DNA from: Pyrinomonadaceae bacterium
GTDB taxonomy: Bacteria; Acidobacteriota; Blastocatellia; Pyrinomonadales; Pyrinomonadaceae
NCBI GenBank assembly: GCA_030841085.1
Contig: JAVEDP010000039.1
Span: 1 to 64,000 of the forward strand
Reading direction: 5' to 3'
DNA: 64,000 bases
The number at the start of each line of letters is the position of its first letter. Within the stretch, counting starts at the first letter, position 1. Below, in pieces: positions 1-8,989 of the stretch. The notes beneath the pieces are model-generated. The model saw nothing but the letters and a program-made list of their open reading frames with translations. It was not told where the DNA came from and did no database searches. The translations under genes and the position numbers were made by a program.

Positions 1-69
1 GGCGAAGGGACTTGAACCCCCGACCCTCTGATTACAAATCAGATGCTCTACCAACTGAGCTACGCCGGC
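1..69 (-). tRNA. tRNA-Thr (anticodon TGT), 3' end cut by window edge
   Basis: Read on the minus strand this gives a tRNA body: acceptor GCCGGCG, TA, a D-arm with AGCTCAGTTGGTAGAGC, anticodon stem TCTGA/TCAGA around loop TTTGTAA, and a T-arm GGGGGTTCAAGTCCC. The anticodon TGT reads ACA (Thr). The last acceptor bases and discriminator lie outside the window, because the + strand begins with GGCG. A second threonine tRNA with anticodon CGT lies at 16585. Confidence 0.93.
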
Positions 70-290
70 CCGCTATAGAGTACAAATAGCGCATTCCGAC
101 AAAATGCGGATACTAACAACCCGCATACGAAAACGCAAGTCGCACTCAGGATTGCAGATATCCTAACACTTATGAGAGGAAAAGAATGAACGCGGCGCTT
201 CAAAAATCGCGCGCGTCAAATTTGAAAACGACGACAGTGAGGCCGAAGTTTAGATGCCATCCAACGATTCACTTCATTCTTGAATGACTC

Positions 291-977
291 TCACGCTAAC
301 TGCGGACGGGAAATGACGGCCCGGTAGAACGAACGGAAGTAACCATACATGGACAGACAAGACGAGATGACTACCAACCAAAGCATCGCTCTACCAGCAG
401 TGTAAAGCAGCACCTGCCAATCATTTCCGGTGACGACTGCGGCACCAAATAAGTGTTGCCAGGCAATCTGCAATTCGGGCACAGACCAAAACTTGATTGC
501 CGGAAATGGTTTGCCGAAATTTGCGACTGGCGGTTTCCCGGCAACGCTCGCGACAATCAGCAATGCGACCGTCAATACCTGGAGTAGCATTTTGAACTTT
601 CCCATCTTCGAGGCTGAGATCACCAATCCATCCGCGGCGGCAATTGAACGCAGGCCGGTTACAGCAAACTCGCGCCCAATAATGATCACGACGGCCCAAG
701 CTGGCGCTAACTGATTTTCAACCAGCGAAATCAGCGCGGCCGAGATCAGCAGCTTGTCGGCAATTGGATCAAGTAACTGGCCCAGTCGTGTGACCTGCTT
801 TCGGCTGCGCGCAAAGTGTCCATCCAAATAATCTGTCAAAGCTGCGCCCAAAAAAAGCACCACACCAAAAATGTGACGCGGCACGCCGAAGCTTTCCGAA
901 AATGGCGTCAACAAAACGACAACCAGGATAGGAACAATGAAGATGCGCAGCAGTGTTAAGCCGTTTGGAAGATTCAC
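291..977 (-). CDS. pgsA: CDP-diacylglycerol--glycerol-3-phosphate 3-phosphatidyltransferase
   Basis: Membrane enzyme that makes phosphatidylglycerol-phosphate, the first committed step to phosphatidylglycerol and cardiolipin. The CDP-alcohol phosphatidyltransferase signature is complete: D-x2-DG-x2-AR-x8-G-x3-D-x3-D, seen as DYLDGHFARSR followed by GQLLDPIAD near residues 49-75. Several hydrophobic membrane segments follow. At 228 residues it is longer than the usual ~190, because of extra sequence near residues 145-190 (KPPVANFGKPFPAIKF region) before the last membrane segment. The start is GTG at 977. It is transcribed toward tRNA-Thr. The function is well supported; the role of the insertion is unknown. 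Confidence 0.93.
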   Translation of the reverse strand: MNLPNGLTLLRIFIVPILVVVLLTPFSESFGVPRHIFGVVLFLGAALTDYLDGHFARSRKQVTRLGQLLDPIADKLLISAALISLVENQLAPAWAVVIIIGREFAVTGLRSIAAADGLVISASKMGKFKMLLQVLTVALLIVASVAGKPPVANFGKPFPAIKFWSVPELQIAWQHLFGAAVVTGNDWQVLLYTAGRAMLWLVVISSCLSMYGYFRSFYRAVISRPQLA

Positions 978-1057
978 TAATCAGTACCGCCTAGAAGCAA
1001 ATGCTGAATTTCACGAAGTCAAAACTCCCCTCTAAAGCATAAAATCCCATTGATCGT

Positions 1058-1096
1058 TACTACCTTTTACCGAGTCGTACTACCTTTTACCGAGTC
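1058..1096. repeat. Tandem 19-bp duplication across a stop codon
   Basis: The 19-mer TACTACCTTTTACCGAGTC occurs at 1058-1076 and again at 1078-1096 (period 20). The right copy encodes the last codons and TAG stop of the DUF262 gene; the left copy lies just downstream. It looks like a recent slippage duplication that left the reading frame intact. Confidence 0.9.
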
Positions 1097-2738
1097 CAAG
1101 GAAATCGTTTAATCGCTCGGCCATTCGACCTGCCCGAAAGTCGAGAGTTTCTTCGTAAGCCTTATAATTCAAACGCTCTGAGTCTCTAAAGAAAAGTTGT
1201 TCCTCCGCTCTGTCCCGTTGGGTTGGCGATAATTCTCTATGGGTGACTTGAGGATCGCGATCACTCAACTCGGCGTTATCAGCTTGGGACAGGATCGCAT
1301 AATTAGCCGCACTGTTTAGCTTCTCTACTGGAACCTCAAATTGATGCATGAACTTCTTTGGAAAGATGTGATGAACAGCCAGGAGATCGCCCGTCACATC
1401 TCTAGCGGCAATCTCATTTATGGCTCTCCCGCTGGGCCAACTCTGAGCGTCTTGCGCCACGAGGTAAGCGAGATAAGTCTGCATCAGAGCGGAGTACATC
1501 CGCGTATTGCTCTTAATATCCTCCGGCTTAATCTTATAGAGACGGTTTTGGGGTATCTTCTTGATTAATAAGGAAGCTCTATTCTTTTGACGAGGCGATA
1601 ACTCCCGGATGGGATTGATATAAGTATTGATAGTCGTCTCTACCGAACCGCGGAAGAGAGCGCGAAAGCCCGTCAGCAAAAGGAAGCGCTTCAATTGCTC
1701 TTTGTCTGATTCGGAAATTTCCCCCGTGTTATCCTTTAGCAAATAAGCTACGGGAATGAGGGCATTCACCGATGGAAGCCATCGTCGGGTTGTCCACCCA
1801 AGCTCTTCGCGAACCAGACGACAAGCTAATCGAAGGCCTCGTTCCGTTTTGCGCCAAGACTCCTTTACATCCGATGTTTCTGTCGCCCAATTCTTCGGTA
1901 GTTTCGAGAAGCTTGAGTTTCCTCGATGGATTGTTATTAAAGCGCGAGTGACGAAAACAAAATTCAATCCCAAACTGCTTAACTCAGCCTCCTGAACAAA
2001 GTCTCGCATCGGTCCGACGATATGAGCTGTGGCCTCTTGTGATAACCGGGCCGCTTCAACATCCCCTGCCGAAAGCGAAGTTCCACCCTTATTCAGGCGC
2101 GCGAATAATTCAATTGCATTTTCTTCGTGCTCGTCCTTGAATTCCTCACAAAGCGCATCTACATTGAGCATTGACGCGACACGGTGAAGGCGCTTGCGAA
2201 CCTCTACTTCTTTTATTCTGTTCAGTCCAAGTTTATGACGCTCAGAAAGACTGTCTATCACGCTCTCGACACTATTAAGTAGATGGTTCTCATCAACGGT
2301 GTGAGTAGATATCAAATCTGACAACGGCACGAGCGTCGGATCTTCCGCCTCAATTCTCCTTTGCAGCGTCTTCTTCATCATTCCCAAGAAGAATTGCTCA
2401 TTCTCCAAATCGAAGAATGCGCGAGTGTTTAAATTCTCATCGGCTGCACCTTCTATCGCTCTCGACAGACTAGTAAGTCTTTGCTGGCCATCTAACAAAA
2501 AACCGTAAAAGTTGTCCATGGATCTCAGAGAAATCTGGTTACCGCCTGCTCTTCTTTTCGCTGCTCGATCGTGCCTTGTATTCCAAACGTAGAAACAACC
2601 TATCGGCCATTGCCGGTACAGCGAGTCCAGCAATTTAACTACCTTTGCCGGTCGCCAAACGTAATCGCGTTGCATTAGAGGCAAGCGAATTTCGCCGGTG
2701 TCAAAGCGTTTCACAAGATCAATTATTCTGACATCCAT
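1080..2738 (-). CDS. DUF262/DUF1524 protein, GmrSD-like type IV restriction or ParB-fold NTPase-HNH protein
   Basis: The N-terminus (residues ~1-80) carries the DUF262 (GmrS/ParB-like) pattern: LPLMQRDYVWR, LLDSLYRQWPIGCFYVW and GFLLDGQQRLTSL. The middle has an ELFARLNKGGTSLS motif typical of DUF262 proteins. The C-terminal third has a DUF1524/HNH-like element, HHIFPKKF followed by an asparagine-rich NYAILSQADNAELSD segment. Known GmrSD proteins cut glucosylated-hydroxymethylcytosine phage DNA using NTP, so a defence role is plausible but inferred. It stands alone, ATG start at 2738, with no partner methylase. The 19-bp duplication at its stop codon is annotated separately. Confidence 0.8.
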   Translation of the reverse strand: MDVRIIDLVKRFDTGEIRLPLMQRDYVWRPAKVVKLLDSLYRQWPIGCFYVWNTRHDRAAKRRAGGNQISLRSMDNFYGFLLDGQQRLTSLSRAIEGAADENLNTRAFFDLENEQFFLGMMKKTLQRRIEAEDPTLVPLSDLISTHTVDENHLLNSVESVIDSLSERHKLGLNRIKEVEVRKRLHRVASMLNVDALCEEFKDEHEENAIELFARLNKGGTSLSAGDVEAARLSQEATAHIVGPMRDFVQEAELSSLGLNFVFVTRALITIHRGNSSFSKLPKNWATETSDVKESWRKTERGLRLACRLVREELGWTTRRWLPSVNALIPVAYLLKDNTGEISESDKEQLKRFLLLTGFRALFRGSVETTINTYINPIRELSPRQKNRASLLIKKIPQNRLYKIKPEDIKSNTRMYSALMQTYLAYLVAQDAQSWPSGRAINEIAARDVTGDLLAVHHIFPKKFMHQFEVPVEKLNSAANYAILSQADNAELSDRDPQVTHRELSPTQRDRAEEQLFFRDSERLNYKAYEETLDFRAGRMAERLNDFLGLGKR

Positions 2739-3088
2739 ATCGTTCTCCTGCGTGAAGTGAAGAATGATAAAACAGGCCCAGTGAAAGTAGACGAAGGCCA
2801 GAAATCAAAGGTCACCGAAGGGTAGATCATAACTGCATTAAGTAACCGAAAACTAGACCGCGAAAAGGTAACGAGGTTTGAGGTCGAAGATTCCTGTCCA
2901 TTCCAGATTCACTATTTGGCAATTCTATCCCATCAAGCATTGGGTTCGGCAAAGATCTTTCCAAACGTCCTTGGGGTCAAGCACCCTCCCGCGTGAATCG
3001 GAATCTCGCGTTATTGGCCCGAGGCGCCGAGTATTACTGAGGCTCAGTTTCTCTTTTACTCTAATCTGCGTTGGGTTAGACTTTGCGC
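2739..3088. other. Intergenic stretch, nothing recognised
   Basis: About 350 bp between the divergently transcribed DUF262 gene and the VapBC-like pair. It should hold promoters for both, but I see no convincing -35/-10 pair, repeat or conserved small ORF. Reading frames here overlap on both strands and have no recognisable protein features. Confidence 0.5.
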
Positions 3089-3328
3089 ATGACCTCATAC
3101 GAAGAAATTCTGGAATCGGCAAAGCGGCTCTCTTCGACAGAGCGTTTACAATTGGCCGATGCTTTACTGGCTGAAGAGTTGGGCTTTGGTATGTGGCGCG
3201 AGCGCGAAGATATGGCCGACGCGGCGAACTACGTGTCCGCACTGCGCAAGGCCGAGATGCGCACGCCCAACGGCCGCGAGAAGACTCCCAAGGAGTTCCT
3301 GCGAGAGATAGAGACTTTGGATGAGTAG
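3089..3328 (+). CDS. VapB-like antitoxin of a PIN toxin pair
   Basis: Small acidic/basic protein (79 aa) beginning MTSYEEILESAKRLSS. The first half resembles short addiction antitoxins with a helical SSTERLQLADALLAEE segment. The second half is charged and would be the toxin-binding tail. I chose ATG 3089 rather than TTG 3083 because it is the only ATG at the start. Its stop overlaps the start of the PIN gene by 8 bp, a usual antitoxin-toxin arrangement with translational coupling. Family assignment rests mainly on context and size. Confidence 0.7.
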   Translation: MTSYEEILESAKRLSSTERLQLADALLAEELGFGMWREREDMADAANYVSALRKAEMRTPNGREKTPKEFLREIETLDE

Positions 3329-3719
3329 CCCCGCCTGGCTCAACCTCCCGAAGGCACTGGCGGACACAGGTGTTTTCATCCTCTGGTATCGCGGCGAACC
3401 TAAAGCGAAACTCTTCTTCCGCAACCCGAATATCGAGATCTACTACAGTCGCATGACGCGAAAAGAGTTGCTACGTCCTCCGATCAGCGATGCCGAGCGC
3501 CGGCGAATATTAATGATGTTGGGAACTTTGAGACAGGTTAATCCCGATCCAGCCGTGAGTGATGCGTACGCCTCACTTCTGCGTCGTTATCCGAATCTGC
3601 AACATCATTTGGCTGATACTTTGATCGCGGCTACGGCAATGGCGAAGAACCTGCCGCTCGTGACCACGAATGTCAGGCACTTCAAAGGTATTGCGGAAAT
3701 CGAAGTGGTTTCCTTTTAA
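3321..3719 (+). CDS. PIN-domain toxin (VapC-like ribonuclease)
   Basis: 132-aa PIN-domain protein. Acidic active-site positions are visible: D in ADTGVFILWYRG (residues ~15-16), E in RKELLRP (~49), and D in HHLADTLIAATA (~98), followed by LVTTNVRHFKGI, the usual T-x-N-x-x-HF close of a PIN fold. Such toxins cleave tRNA or rRNA when freed from the antitoxin. It overlaps its antitoxin by 8 bp. Downstream it converges on an orphan antitoxin-like gene with a gap of 2 bp. Confidence 0.85.
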   Translation: MSSPAWLNLPKALADTGVFILWYRGEPKAKLFFRNPNIEIYYSRMTRKELLRPPISDAERRRILMMLGTLRQVNPDPAVSDAYASLLRRYPNLQHHLADTLIAATAMAKNLPLVTTNVRHFKGIAEIEVVSF

Positions 3720-3721
3720 CT

Positions 3722-3937
3722 TCAGTTAGCGGATAGGATGCTACGAAGCGTGTCAGGGTCGCTTGAGAATGTTAGCGTGCCGTCGCGTAGCTCCCCGAGA
3801 CTAGTTTTGTAGTTCTCCTCGATCTCCCGCCGTCGCTCCTCGATCAGATACCTTTTGAGGAGTTCCTGCAATTCCTCCTTCTCGGCGGTTGAAAGCTGCT
3901 TTACATCTTCAACTACTCTTGAAAACTCCTGTGCCAT
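3722..3937 (-). CDS. Orphan antitoxin-like small protein
   Basis: 71-aa, strongly helical protein with the run VKQLSTAEKEELQELLKRYL followed by a charged tail and a C-terminal DGTLTFSSDPDTLRSIL segment. This composition is common in antitoxins that precede RelE- or PIN-type toxins. No toxin lies downstream on its own strand; instead it faces the VapC-like gene tail to tail with 2 bp between stops. It may be a leftover of a second addiction module or act in trans. ATG 3937 is the start, preceded by GGAGGTTT in the message. Confidence 0.6.
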   Translation of the reverse strand: MAQEFSRVVEDVKQLSTAEKEELQELLKRYLIEERRREIEENYKTSLGELRDGTLTFSSDPDTLRSILSAN

Positions 3938-4172
3938 TGCTAAACCTCCATAGTTCTACCGGAGGATACTTGATTTGGTTATCGGCTTTCAATTCCTAGA
4001 CCGGCGTGAGCCTGTAGCTGGTTTTGATTCCTTGACACCTGGTGGTGAGATCCCCGTGAACCACCTGGCGGCGGAGGAGTCGGTTTGCTCAACGTATTGG
4101 GTTGGGCTAAAATTCATGATTCGCTACTTGTCGATATTCTCGTCTGTAGCGTGTCAACTAGTTATTCGTCCC

Positions 4173-7034
4173 ATGGCAATAGATCTCATCACAGTCCGAG
4201 GTGCGCGCCAGCACAACCTCAAGAACATCAACGTAGAAATACCCCGCGACCGCTTCACTGTAATTACGGGCCTGTCCGGCTCTGGTAAGTCTTCGCTCGC
4301 GTTCGACACGATTTATGCCGAGGGGCAGCGCCGTTACGTCGAATCGTTGTCCGCTTACGCCCGCCAATTTCTGGATCAACTGGAAAAGCCCGACGTCGAT
4401 TCCGTCGATGGTCTCTCGCCGGCAATTTCAATCGAACAAAAGACAGTTTCGCGCAGCCCGCGTTCGACCGTCGGCACCGTCACCGAGATTTACGACTACA
4501 TGCGCCTGCTGTTTTCTTCAATTGGGCTGCCGCATTGCCACAAGTGCGGCGCGGCAATTACGCGCCAAAGCGTTGAACAGATCGTGCAGAACGTGCTTGG
4601 TCTTACTGAAGGCGAACGCGTAATGATTCTCGCGCCGATTGTGCGGGGACGAAAAGGTGAGTTCAAAAAAGAACTCGAGAAACTCGCGAAAGACGGCTTC
4701 CTGCGCGCGCGCATCGATGGCGACCTGTTATCTCTGGATGAAGAAATCAGACTCGATAAACGTCGCAATCATTCAATTGAGGCGGTCGTGGATCGCCTTT
4801 TGATCAAGCCCGGAATCAATGAGCGTCTAACCGAATCAGTGAGAACGGCACTCAAGTTAACCGGCGGCGCCGTGCTGGTTTCGGTGGTCGACGGTGAAGA
4901 AAAACTCTATTCGGAAAAGATGGCCTGCGTGATTTGTGGCATCAATGTGCCGCCGCTCGAGCCGCGTTCGTTCTCGTTCAACTCCGCTTACGGCGCCTGC
5001 AAGCGCTGTCATGGACTGGGCACTGTGCTCGAAGTCGCTGCCGCTAAGTTGATACCCGACGCAAACGTCGCGGCCGACAAACTCACTTTCATGGGCCAGG
5101 CAGATCGCCAGGGCTCGGCATATCTAAAGAGCGCGCTGGCTGCGGTCGCCAAACATTTCGGGGCTGACATCAGGAAATCATTTGCTGAACTACCAAGAGA
5201 AGTCAGCGAAGGATTCTTGCGCGGCGTCGCCGGCGAGTTAACGTTCCGCCAGGGACTTTATTCTTATCAGAATCCCTGGAAGGGTGCGGTCCGCTGGCTT
5301 CACGATCGTTTGAACGAAGCGCCTTCGGAAAAAGTAACCGCCGCGCTTGAAGAGCTGGTGTCCCCTGTTGTTTGTCCGGATTGCAAGGGCCGGCGGCTTA
5401 GATCTGATTCGCTATCGGTCCGGCTGGGCGGGCGTGGCATCGCCGAATACACGGCCCTGCCGATTGAAGATGCTGTGCCTGCGTTTGAAGCGATTAAGCT
5501 GAATCCTCGCGAGGAACAAATAGCGGGACAGATATTGCGCGAGATAAAGAATCGCCTGCGCTTTTTAGAAACTGTTGGCCTTGGTTACATAACTCTTGAT
5601 CGATCTTCTGCAACTTTGTCTGGCGGTGAAGGCCAGCGCATTCGTCTCGCCACTCAAATAGGTTCGCAGCTTCGCGGCGTACTTTACGTGCTGGACGAAC
5701 CGTCGATCGGCCTGCATCCGCGTGATAATCAAAAATTGCTCGATACCCTGACGGCGTTGCGCGACCTGGGCAACACGGTGCTGGTGGTTGAGCACGATGA
5801 AGAAACAATTCGGCGCGCCGACTACGTGGTCGATCTTGGACCAGGCGCCGGCGCGCATGGTGGTGAACTAGTTGCTTTCGGAACAGCGGACGACGTGGCG
5901 AACAACCCACGTTCGATCACCGGTCTTTATATTCGCGGCGCCAAAAAGATTGAAGTGCCAACACATAGACGAGCGGCAAACGGAAAATATCTGACGGTGC
6001 ACGAAGCGCGCGCTAATAACTTGAAAGACATCGACGTCTCGTTTCCACTGGGTTTGTTGACGGTGATTACGGGCGTTTCCGGTTCCGGCAAATCTACTTT
6101 GATCGGCGACATTTTGTATCCCGCTTTGGCGCGCCATCTTTATGGCTCGCTGGCCGAAATGGGAACCTGCGCTTCGGTAGAAGGTCTAGAGCACATCGAC
6201 AAAGTAATCGAAATCGACCAGTCACCTATCGGTCGCACCCCGCGTTCAAATCCGGCGACTTACACGGGATTGTTCACGCCGCTTCGCGAACTCTATGCAA
6301 TGCTTCCCGAATCGCGCGAACGTGGTTACAAGGCCGGGCGGTTTTCTTTCAACGTTAAAGGTGGACGCTGCGAAGCCTGCGAAGGCGACGGCATGAAACG
6401 CATCGAAATGAATTTCCTGCCGGATGTTTATGTGCTTTGCGACGTCTGTCGCGGCGCTCGTTACAACCGCGAAACGCTTTCGGTGAAGTACAAAGGGAAA
6501 TCCATTGCCGAGTTGCTCAACACCACGGTCGATGAAGCCCTGCCGATTTTGGAGAACGTTCCGCAAATTCAACAGAAACTACAAACGCTGCTTGATGTCG
6601 GTTTGGGATATTTAAAGCTGGGGCAATCGGCAACGACGCTGTCGGGCGGCGAAGCGCAACGCATCAAGCTAGCGAAAGAACTTTCCAAGCGCGCGACGGG
6701 TCGGACGGTCTATATGCTTGACGAACCGACGACCGGACTGCATTTCGCTGACGTTCATAAACTGCTGGACGTCTTGCAGCGGTTGGTATCCCTCGGCAAT
6801 ACCATCATCGTCATCGAACACAATCTCGACGTTATTAAGTCCGCGGACTACATCATCGATCTTGGACCAGAAGGCGGCGAGCACGGCGGACGCGTCGTTG
6901 TCGCAGGCACACCTGAAGACGTTGCGCGCTCGCGCCGTTCGCATACCGGCCACGCGTTGCGCCCATTGCTCAATGGCCGCTTGGCGAAGAACGGTAACGG
7001 TAACGGGCGAAGAGAGGAGAAAAGGATTGCGTAA
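4173..7034 (+). CDS. uvrA: Excinuclease ABC subunit A
   Basis: DNA-damage recognition ATPase of nucleotide excision repair, which loads UvrB at lesions. Two ABC modules are present: Walker [15 protein letters not shown] near residue 31 and [13 protein letters not shown] near residue 632. There are two LSGGE(G/A)QR signatures, two D-E-P Walker B motifs ([12 protein letters not shown] and [12 protein letters not shown]), and zinc-finger CxxC pairs (CHKCG/CVICG/CKRC, and CEACEGDG...CDVCRG). The open frame extends upstream to 3975, but the conserved [16 protein letters not shown] start is ATG 4173, giving 953 aa, the normal length. No strong Shine-Dalgarno is visible. Cytoplasmic. Confidence 0.97.
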   Translation: MAIDLITVRGARQHNLKNINVEIPRDRFTVITGLSGSGKSSLAFDTIYAEGQRRYVESLSAYARQFLDQLEKPDVDSVDGLSPAISIEQKTVSRSPRSTVGTVTEIYDYMRLLFSSIGLPHCHKCGAAITRQSVEQIVQNVLGLTEGERVMILAPIVRGRKGEFKKELEKLAKDGFLRARIDGDLLSLDEEIRLDKRRNHSIEAVVDRLLIKPGINERLTESVRTALKLTGGAVLVSVVDGEEKLYSEKMACVICGINVPPLEPRSFSFNSAYGACKRCHGLGTVLEVAAAKLIPDANVAADKLTFMGQADRQGSAYLKSALAAVAKHFGADIRKSFAELPREVSEGFLRGVAGELTFRQGLYSYQNPWKGAVRWLHDRLNEAPSEKVTAALEELVSPVVCPDCKGRRLRSDSLSVRLGGRGIAEYTALPIEDAVPAFEAIKLNPREEQIAGQILREIKNRLRFLETVGLGYITLDRSSATLSGGEGQRIRLATQIGSQLRGVLYVLDEPSIGLHPRDNQKLLDTLTALRDLGNTVLVVEHDEETIRRADYVVDLGPGAGAHGGELVAFGTADDVANNPRSITGLYIRGAKKIEVPTHRRAANGKYLTVHEARANNLKDIDVSFPLGLLTVITGVSGSGKSTLIGDILYPALARHLYGSLAEMGTCASVEGLEHIDKVIEIDQSPIGRTPRSNPATYTGLFTPLRELYAMLPESRERGYKAGRFSFNVKGGRCEACEGDGMKRIEMNFLPDVYVLCDVCRGARYNRETLSVKYKGKSIAELLNTTVDEALPILENVPQIQQKLQTLLDVGLGYLKLGQSATTLSGGEAQRIKLAKELSKRATGRTVYMLDEPTTGLHFADVHKLLDVLQRLVSLGNTIIVIEHNLDVIKSADYIIDLGPEGGEHGGRVVVAGTPEDVARSRRSHTGHALRPLLNGRLAKNGNGNGRREEKRIA

Positions 7035-7089
7035 CTGGTTATCGCTCTTCGCATTGTAGTGCCTTATTAGTTTGTTACAATGTTGTTGC

Positions 7090-7281
7090 ATGAAAAAAAT
7101 CAAGAGAGTTTTCAAGTCATTCGATGAAGCGGAAAAGGCTAATCGAGAATTTCACAAGTCGCTCTCGGGAACCGAGCGTTTGGATATACAGCTAACGCTT
7201 ATCAGTCAAAACAAATCGAACAAACATGATGAAGCTGGACCCGGACCTAAGAGAGTTTATCGAGTTATTAAACGCTCGTGA
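7090..7281 (+). CDS. Small partner protein upstream of a nucleotidyltransferase (candidate antitoxin)
   Basis: 63-aa protein, MKKIKRVFKSFDEAEKANRE..., with an SGTERLDIQLTLI segment and a C-terminal KRVYRVIKRS tail. This layout (a helical xxERLDILLxLI segment and a terminal RVYRV) is one I associate with small proteins encoded directly upstream of MNT/AbiEii-like nucleotidyltransferases. It overlaps the next gene by 56 bp in a different frame, indicating coupled translation. Antitoxin function is inferred from position only. ATG 7090 was preferred to an upstream TTG. Confidence 0.65.
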   Translation: MKKIKRVFKSFDEAEKANREFHKSLSGTERLDIQLTLISQNKSNKHDEAGPGPKRVYRVIKRS

Positions 7282-7666
7282 GGTTCACTACCTGATTGTC
7301 GGGGCGATAGCGCTGGGTTATCACGGCCGGGCCCGATACACCGGCGACATCGACTTCTTCGTTGAGGCGTCACAGGAGAATGCAACATTACTTACACAGG
7401 TTCTTGACCACTTCGGTTTTGCCAACATTGGAATCAATCGAGAAGATTTCACAGCTGCTGATCAGATCGTTCAACTTGGCGTCGAGCCCCACCGAATGGA
7501 TTTGATGACATCGATCTCGGGTGTTTCGTTCGAGGAAGCGTGGAACACTCGTGAGTACGGTGAACTCGATGGTATCCGCGTCCCCTTCATTTCTAAGGAA
7601 TTACTGAAGCGAAATAAGCTTGCGGTTGGTCGGACTCAGGACCTTGCAGACGTCGAATACTTGTGA
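7226..7666 (+). CDS. Nucleotidyltransferase-fold protein (MNT/AbiEii-like)
   Basis: 146-aa protein with a minimal nucleotidyltransferase core: IVGAIALGYHGRARYTGDID, in which the G-A-x-A-x-x-x-H-G-x-x-R helix is followed by the metal-binding TGDIDFFVE (D-x-D), and a later acidic position in HRMDLMTSI. Relatives modify nucleic acids or partner proteins and often belong to toxin-antitoxin or abortive-infection pairs. Start ATG 7226 lies inside the upstream small gene. The next gene begins 12 bp downstream but appears unrelated. Confidence 0.8.
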   Translation: MMKLDPDLREFIELLNAREVHYLIVGAIALGYHGRARYTGDIDFFVEASQENATLLTQVLDHFGFANIGINREDFTAADQIVQLGVEPHRMDLMTSISGVSFEEAWNTREYGELDGIRVPFISKELLKRNKLAVGRTQDLADVEYL

Positions 7667-7678
7667 CCGGAGAAAAAC

Positions 7679-8647
7679 TTGTCTAGCACGTACGGTGATG
7701 ACGTTAAGCCACTTGAGTTGGATAAGGTTAAGACTTATCCGCTCGCCTCCCGTCCCAGCAAAGTTTCGCTTGACGACTTTGGCAAATCAGTTACTGAAGA
7801 TTCATCGTTGAAAGACTTTCTCGCCAGCCTGCCAAACATTCTCGCCGTTCAGAGCTTAAGAAAACTTGCCGCGCAAATGCAGCGCGCGCGTGAGCTGCAC
7901 AAACCAATTATCTGGGGCATCGGCGGCCACGTGATCAAGACCGGCCTCGCGCCAATTATTATTGACCTAATGAAGCGCGGGTTTGTCACAGCCATTGCGG
8001 CCAACGGTTCGGTGCTGGTCCATGACGCAGAAATCGCGATGGTTGGCTCCACTTCCGAAGACGTTGACGCAACGCTCGGCGAAGGCGCATTCGGCGGGGC
8101 GGACGAAACTGGAAAACTACTAAACCGTGCGGCGCAGGAAGGCGCGCGGGACCAGATCGGACTGGGCGAAGCAATGGGCAGGGCTTTAATTGGTCAGGCA
8201 CCGAAGCATGCGGGCCACTCGCTGCTTTGTGCAGCTTACGATTCAAAGGTTCCGTTTACCGCGCACGTCACCATCGGCGGCGACATTGCGCATTTTCATC
8301 CTGAAGCAGATGGGGCCGCACTCGGCACCGCGACGCACACCGATTTTCGTTTGCTTGCCGAACTGGTGCGGCGCATGAATGGCGGCGGCGTTTACTTGAA
8401 TGTTGGATCGGCAGTCGTGCTGCCGGAAGTTTTTCTAAAGTGTGTAACGCTGGTCCGAAATCTCGGGCACGACTTGAACGACATCACGACCGCCAACTTC
8501 GACTTCATTCAATCGTATCGTCCTTTAACAAACGTCGTGCGCCGCCCCACCGCTGATGGCGCCGGACAAGGCTATTCGATCACCGGACATCACGAACTGA
8601 CTATTCCCCTGCTCGCCGCCGAATTAATCTGCGGATCTCACGATTGA
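7679..8647 (+). CDS. Conserved enzyme-like protein, possibly of the deoxyhypusine-synthase-like fold
   Basis: 322-aa soluble protein rich in glycine motifs: IIWGIGGHVIKTGLAP, AIAANGSVLVHDAEIA, TLGEGAFGGADETGKLLN, VTIGGDIAHFHPEADG, YLNVGSAVVLPEVFLK and GYSITGHHELTIPLLAAEL. The nucleotide-binding-like glycine loops and conserved His/Asp suggest a Rossmann-like enzyme, and it resembles bacterial proteins annotated as deoxyhypusine-synthase family. I am not certain of that assignment and do not infer a reaction. TTG 7679 is used as start because a GGAG lies about 7 nt before it and no ATG fits. Confidence 0.6.
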   Translation: MSSTYGDDVKPLELDKVKTYPLASRPSKVSLDDFGKSVTEDSSLKDFLASLPNILAVQSLRKLAAQMQRARELHKPIIWGIGGHVIKTGLAPIIIDLMKRGFVTAIAANGSVLVHDAEIAMVGSTSEDVDATLGEGAFGGADETGKLLNRAAQEGARDQIGLGEAMGRALIGQAPKHAGHSLLCAAYDSKVPFTAHVTIGGDIAHFHPEADGAALGTATHTDFRLLAELVRRMNGGGVYLNVGSAVVLPEVFLKCVTLVRNLGHDLNDITTANFDFIQSYRPLTNVVRRPTADGAGQGYSITGHHELTIPLLAAELICGSHD

Positions 8648-8703
8648 GTTTTCTCGCGATTATCAAACCTAGTTCAATCTCTCGTTGCAGCGCAATGAGG
8701 TTA

Positions 8704-8855
8704 ATACCGCCTGCGGTAGCGGGTGGGTTGTCTCATTGCGAATTGTCGATTTGCGATTGCCGATTGGTTTGTTCCCCAACTGGCCATTCGGCAATCGGCA
8801 ATCAGCAATTGGAAATCGGCAATCCAGGCGGCCCACTCGCTACCGCAGGCGGTAT
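8704..8855. repeat. Inverted-repeat element with heptamer arms inside
   Basis: A 24-bp arm at 8704-8727 (ATACCGCCTGCGGTAGCG then GGTGGG) is repeated in reverse complement at 8832-8855 with one mismatch. Each arm contains its own palindrome TACCGC-CT-GCGGTA. Between them lie two seven-base-period arrays on opposite strands: 8738-8767 (units like CGATTGC) and about 8787-8824 (units like CGGCAAT). The element can fold as one long hairpin. It occupies most of the gap between the 7679 gene and the TonB receptor promoter. Confidence 0.85.
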
Positions 8856-8932
8856 GCCCTCATGTCACTAAGTTAAGGCAAGCCAACCAATAATCGGGCA
8901 AAATCCCACCTTCGTTAGATCGGCTTACTCTC

Positions 8933-8962
8933 TTGACAGCCTTATCGCCGTTCGCCTATCCT
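8933..8962 (+). promoter_or_regulatory. Sigma70-type promoter of the TonB receptor
   Basis: TTGACA at 8933-8938 and TATCCT at 8957-8962 are separated by 18 bp, placing transcription start near 8969, about 45 nt before the receptor ATG. The -35 is a perfect consensus. The start point falls inside the Fur-like palindrome that follows. Confidence 0.6.
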
Positions 8963-8966
8963 GCCC

Positions 8967-8989
8967 AAATTGAAAATGGTTTTCAATTT
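8967..8989. promoter_or_regulatory. Fur-like operator palindrome
   Basis: A perfect 10-bp inverted repeat, AAATTGAAAA and its complement TTTTCAATTT, flanks a TGG centre. It covers the predicted transcription start of the downstream siderophore-type TonB receptor. The TGAAAAT...ATTTTCA-like pattern and 3-bp centre resemble Fur boxes, and iron repression would suit the gene. Fur itself is not in the window, so the regulator is inferred. Confidence 0.55.

Noticed and set aside
2925-3242. A 105-aa frame on the minus strand opposite the VapB-like gene
   Set aside because: It is antisense to the antitoxin gene and has no protein features.
3975-4172. N-terminal extension of UvrA by 66 residues
   Set aside because: The extension has no UvrA similarity; the conserved start [10 protein letters not shown] is at 4173.
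8644-8876. Small frames translating the repeat element at 8704-8855
   Set aside because: They translate repeat DNA (period-7 peptides) and overlap in two frames.
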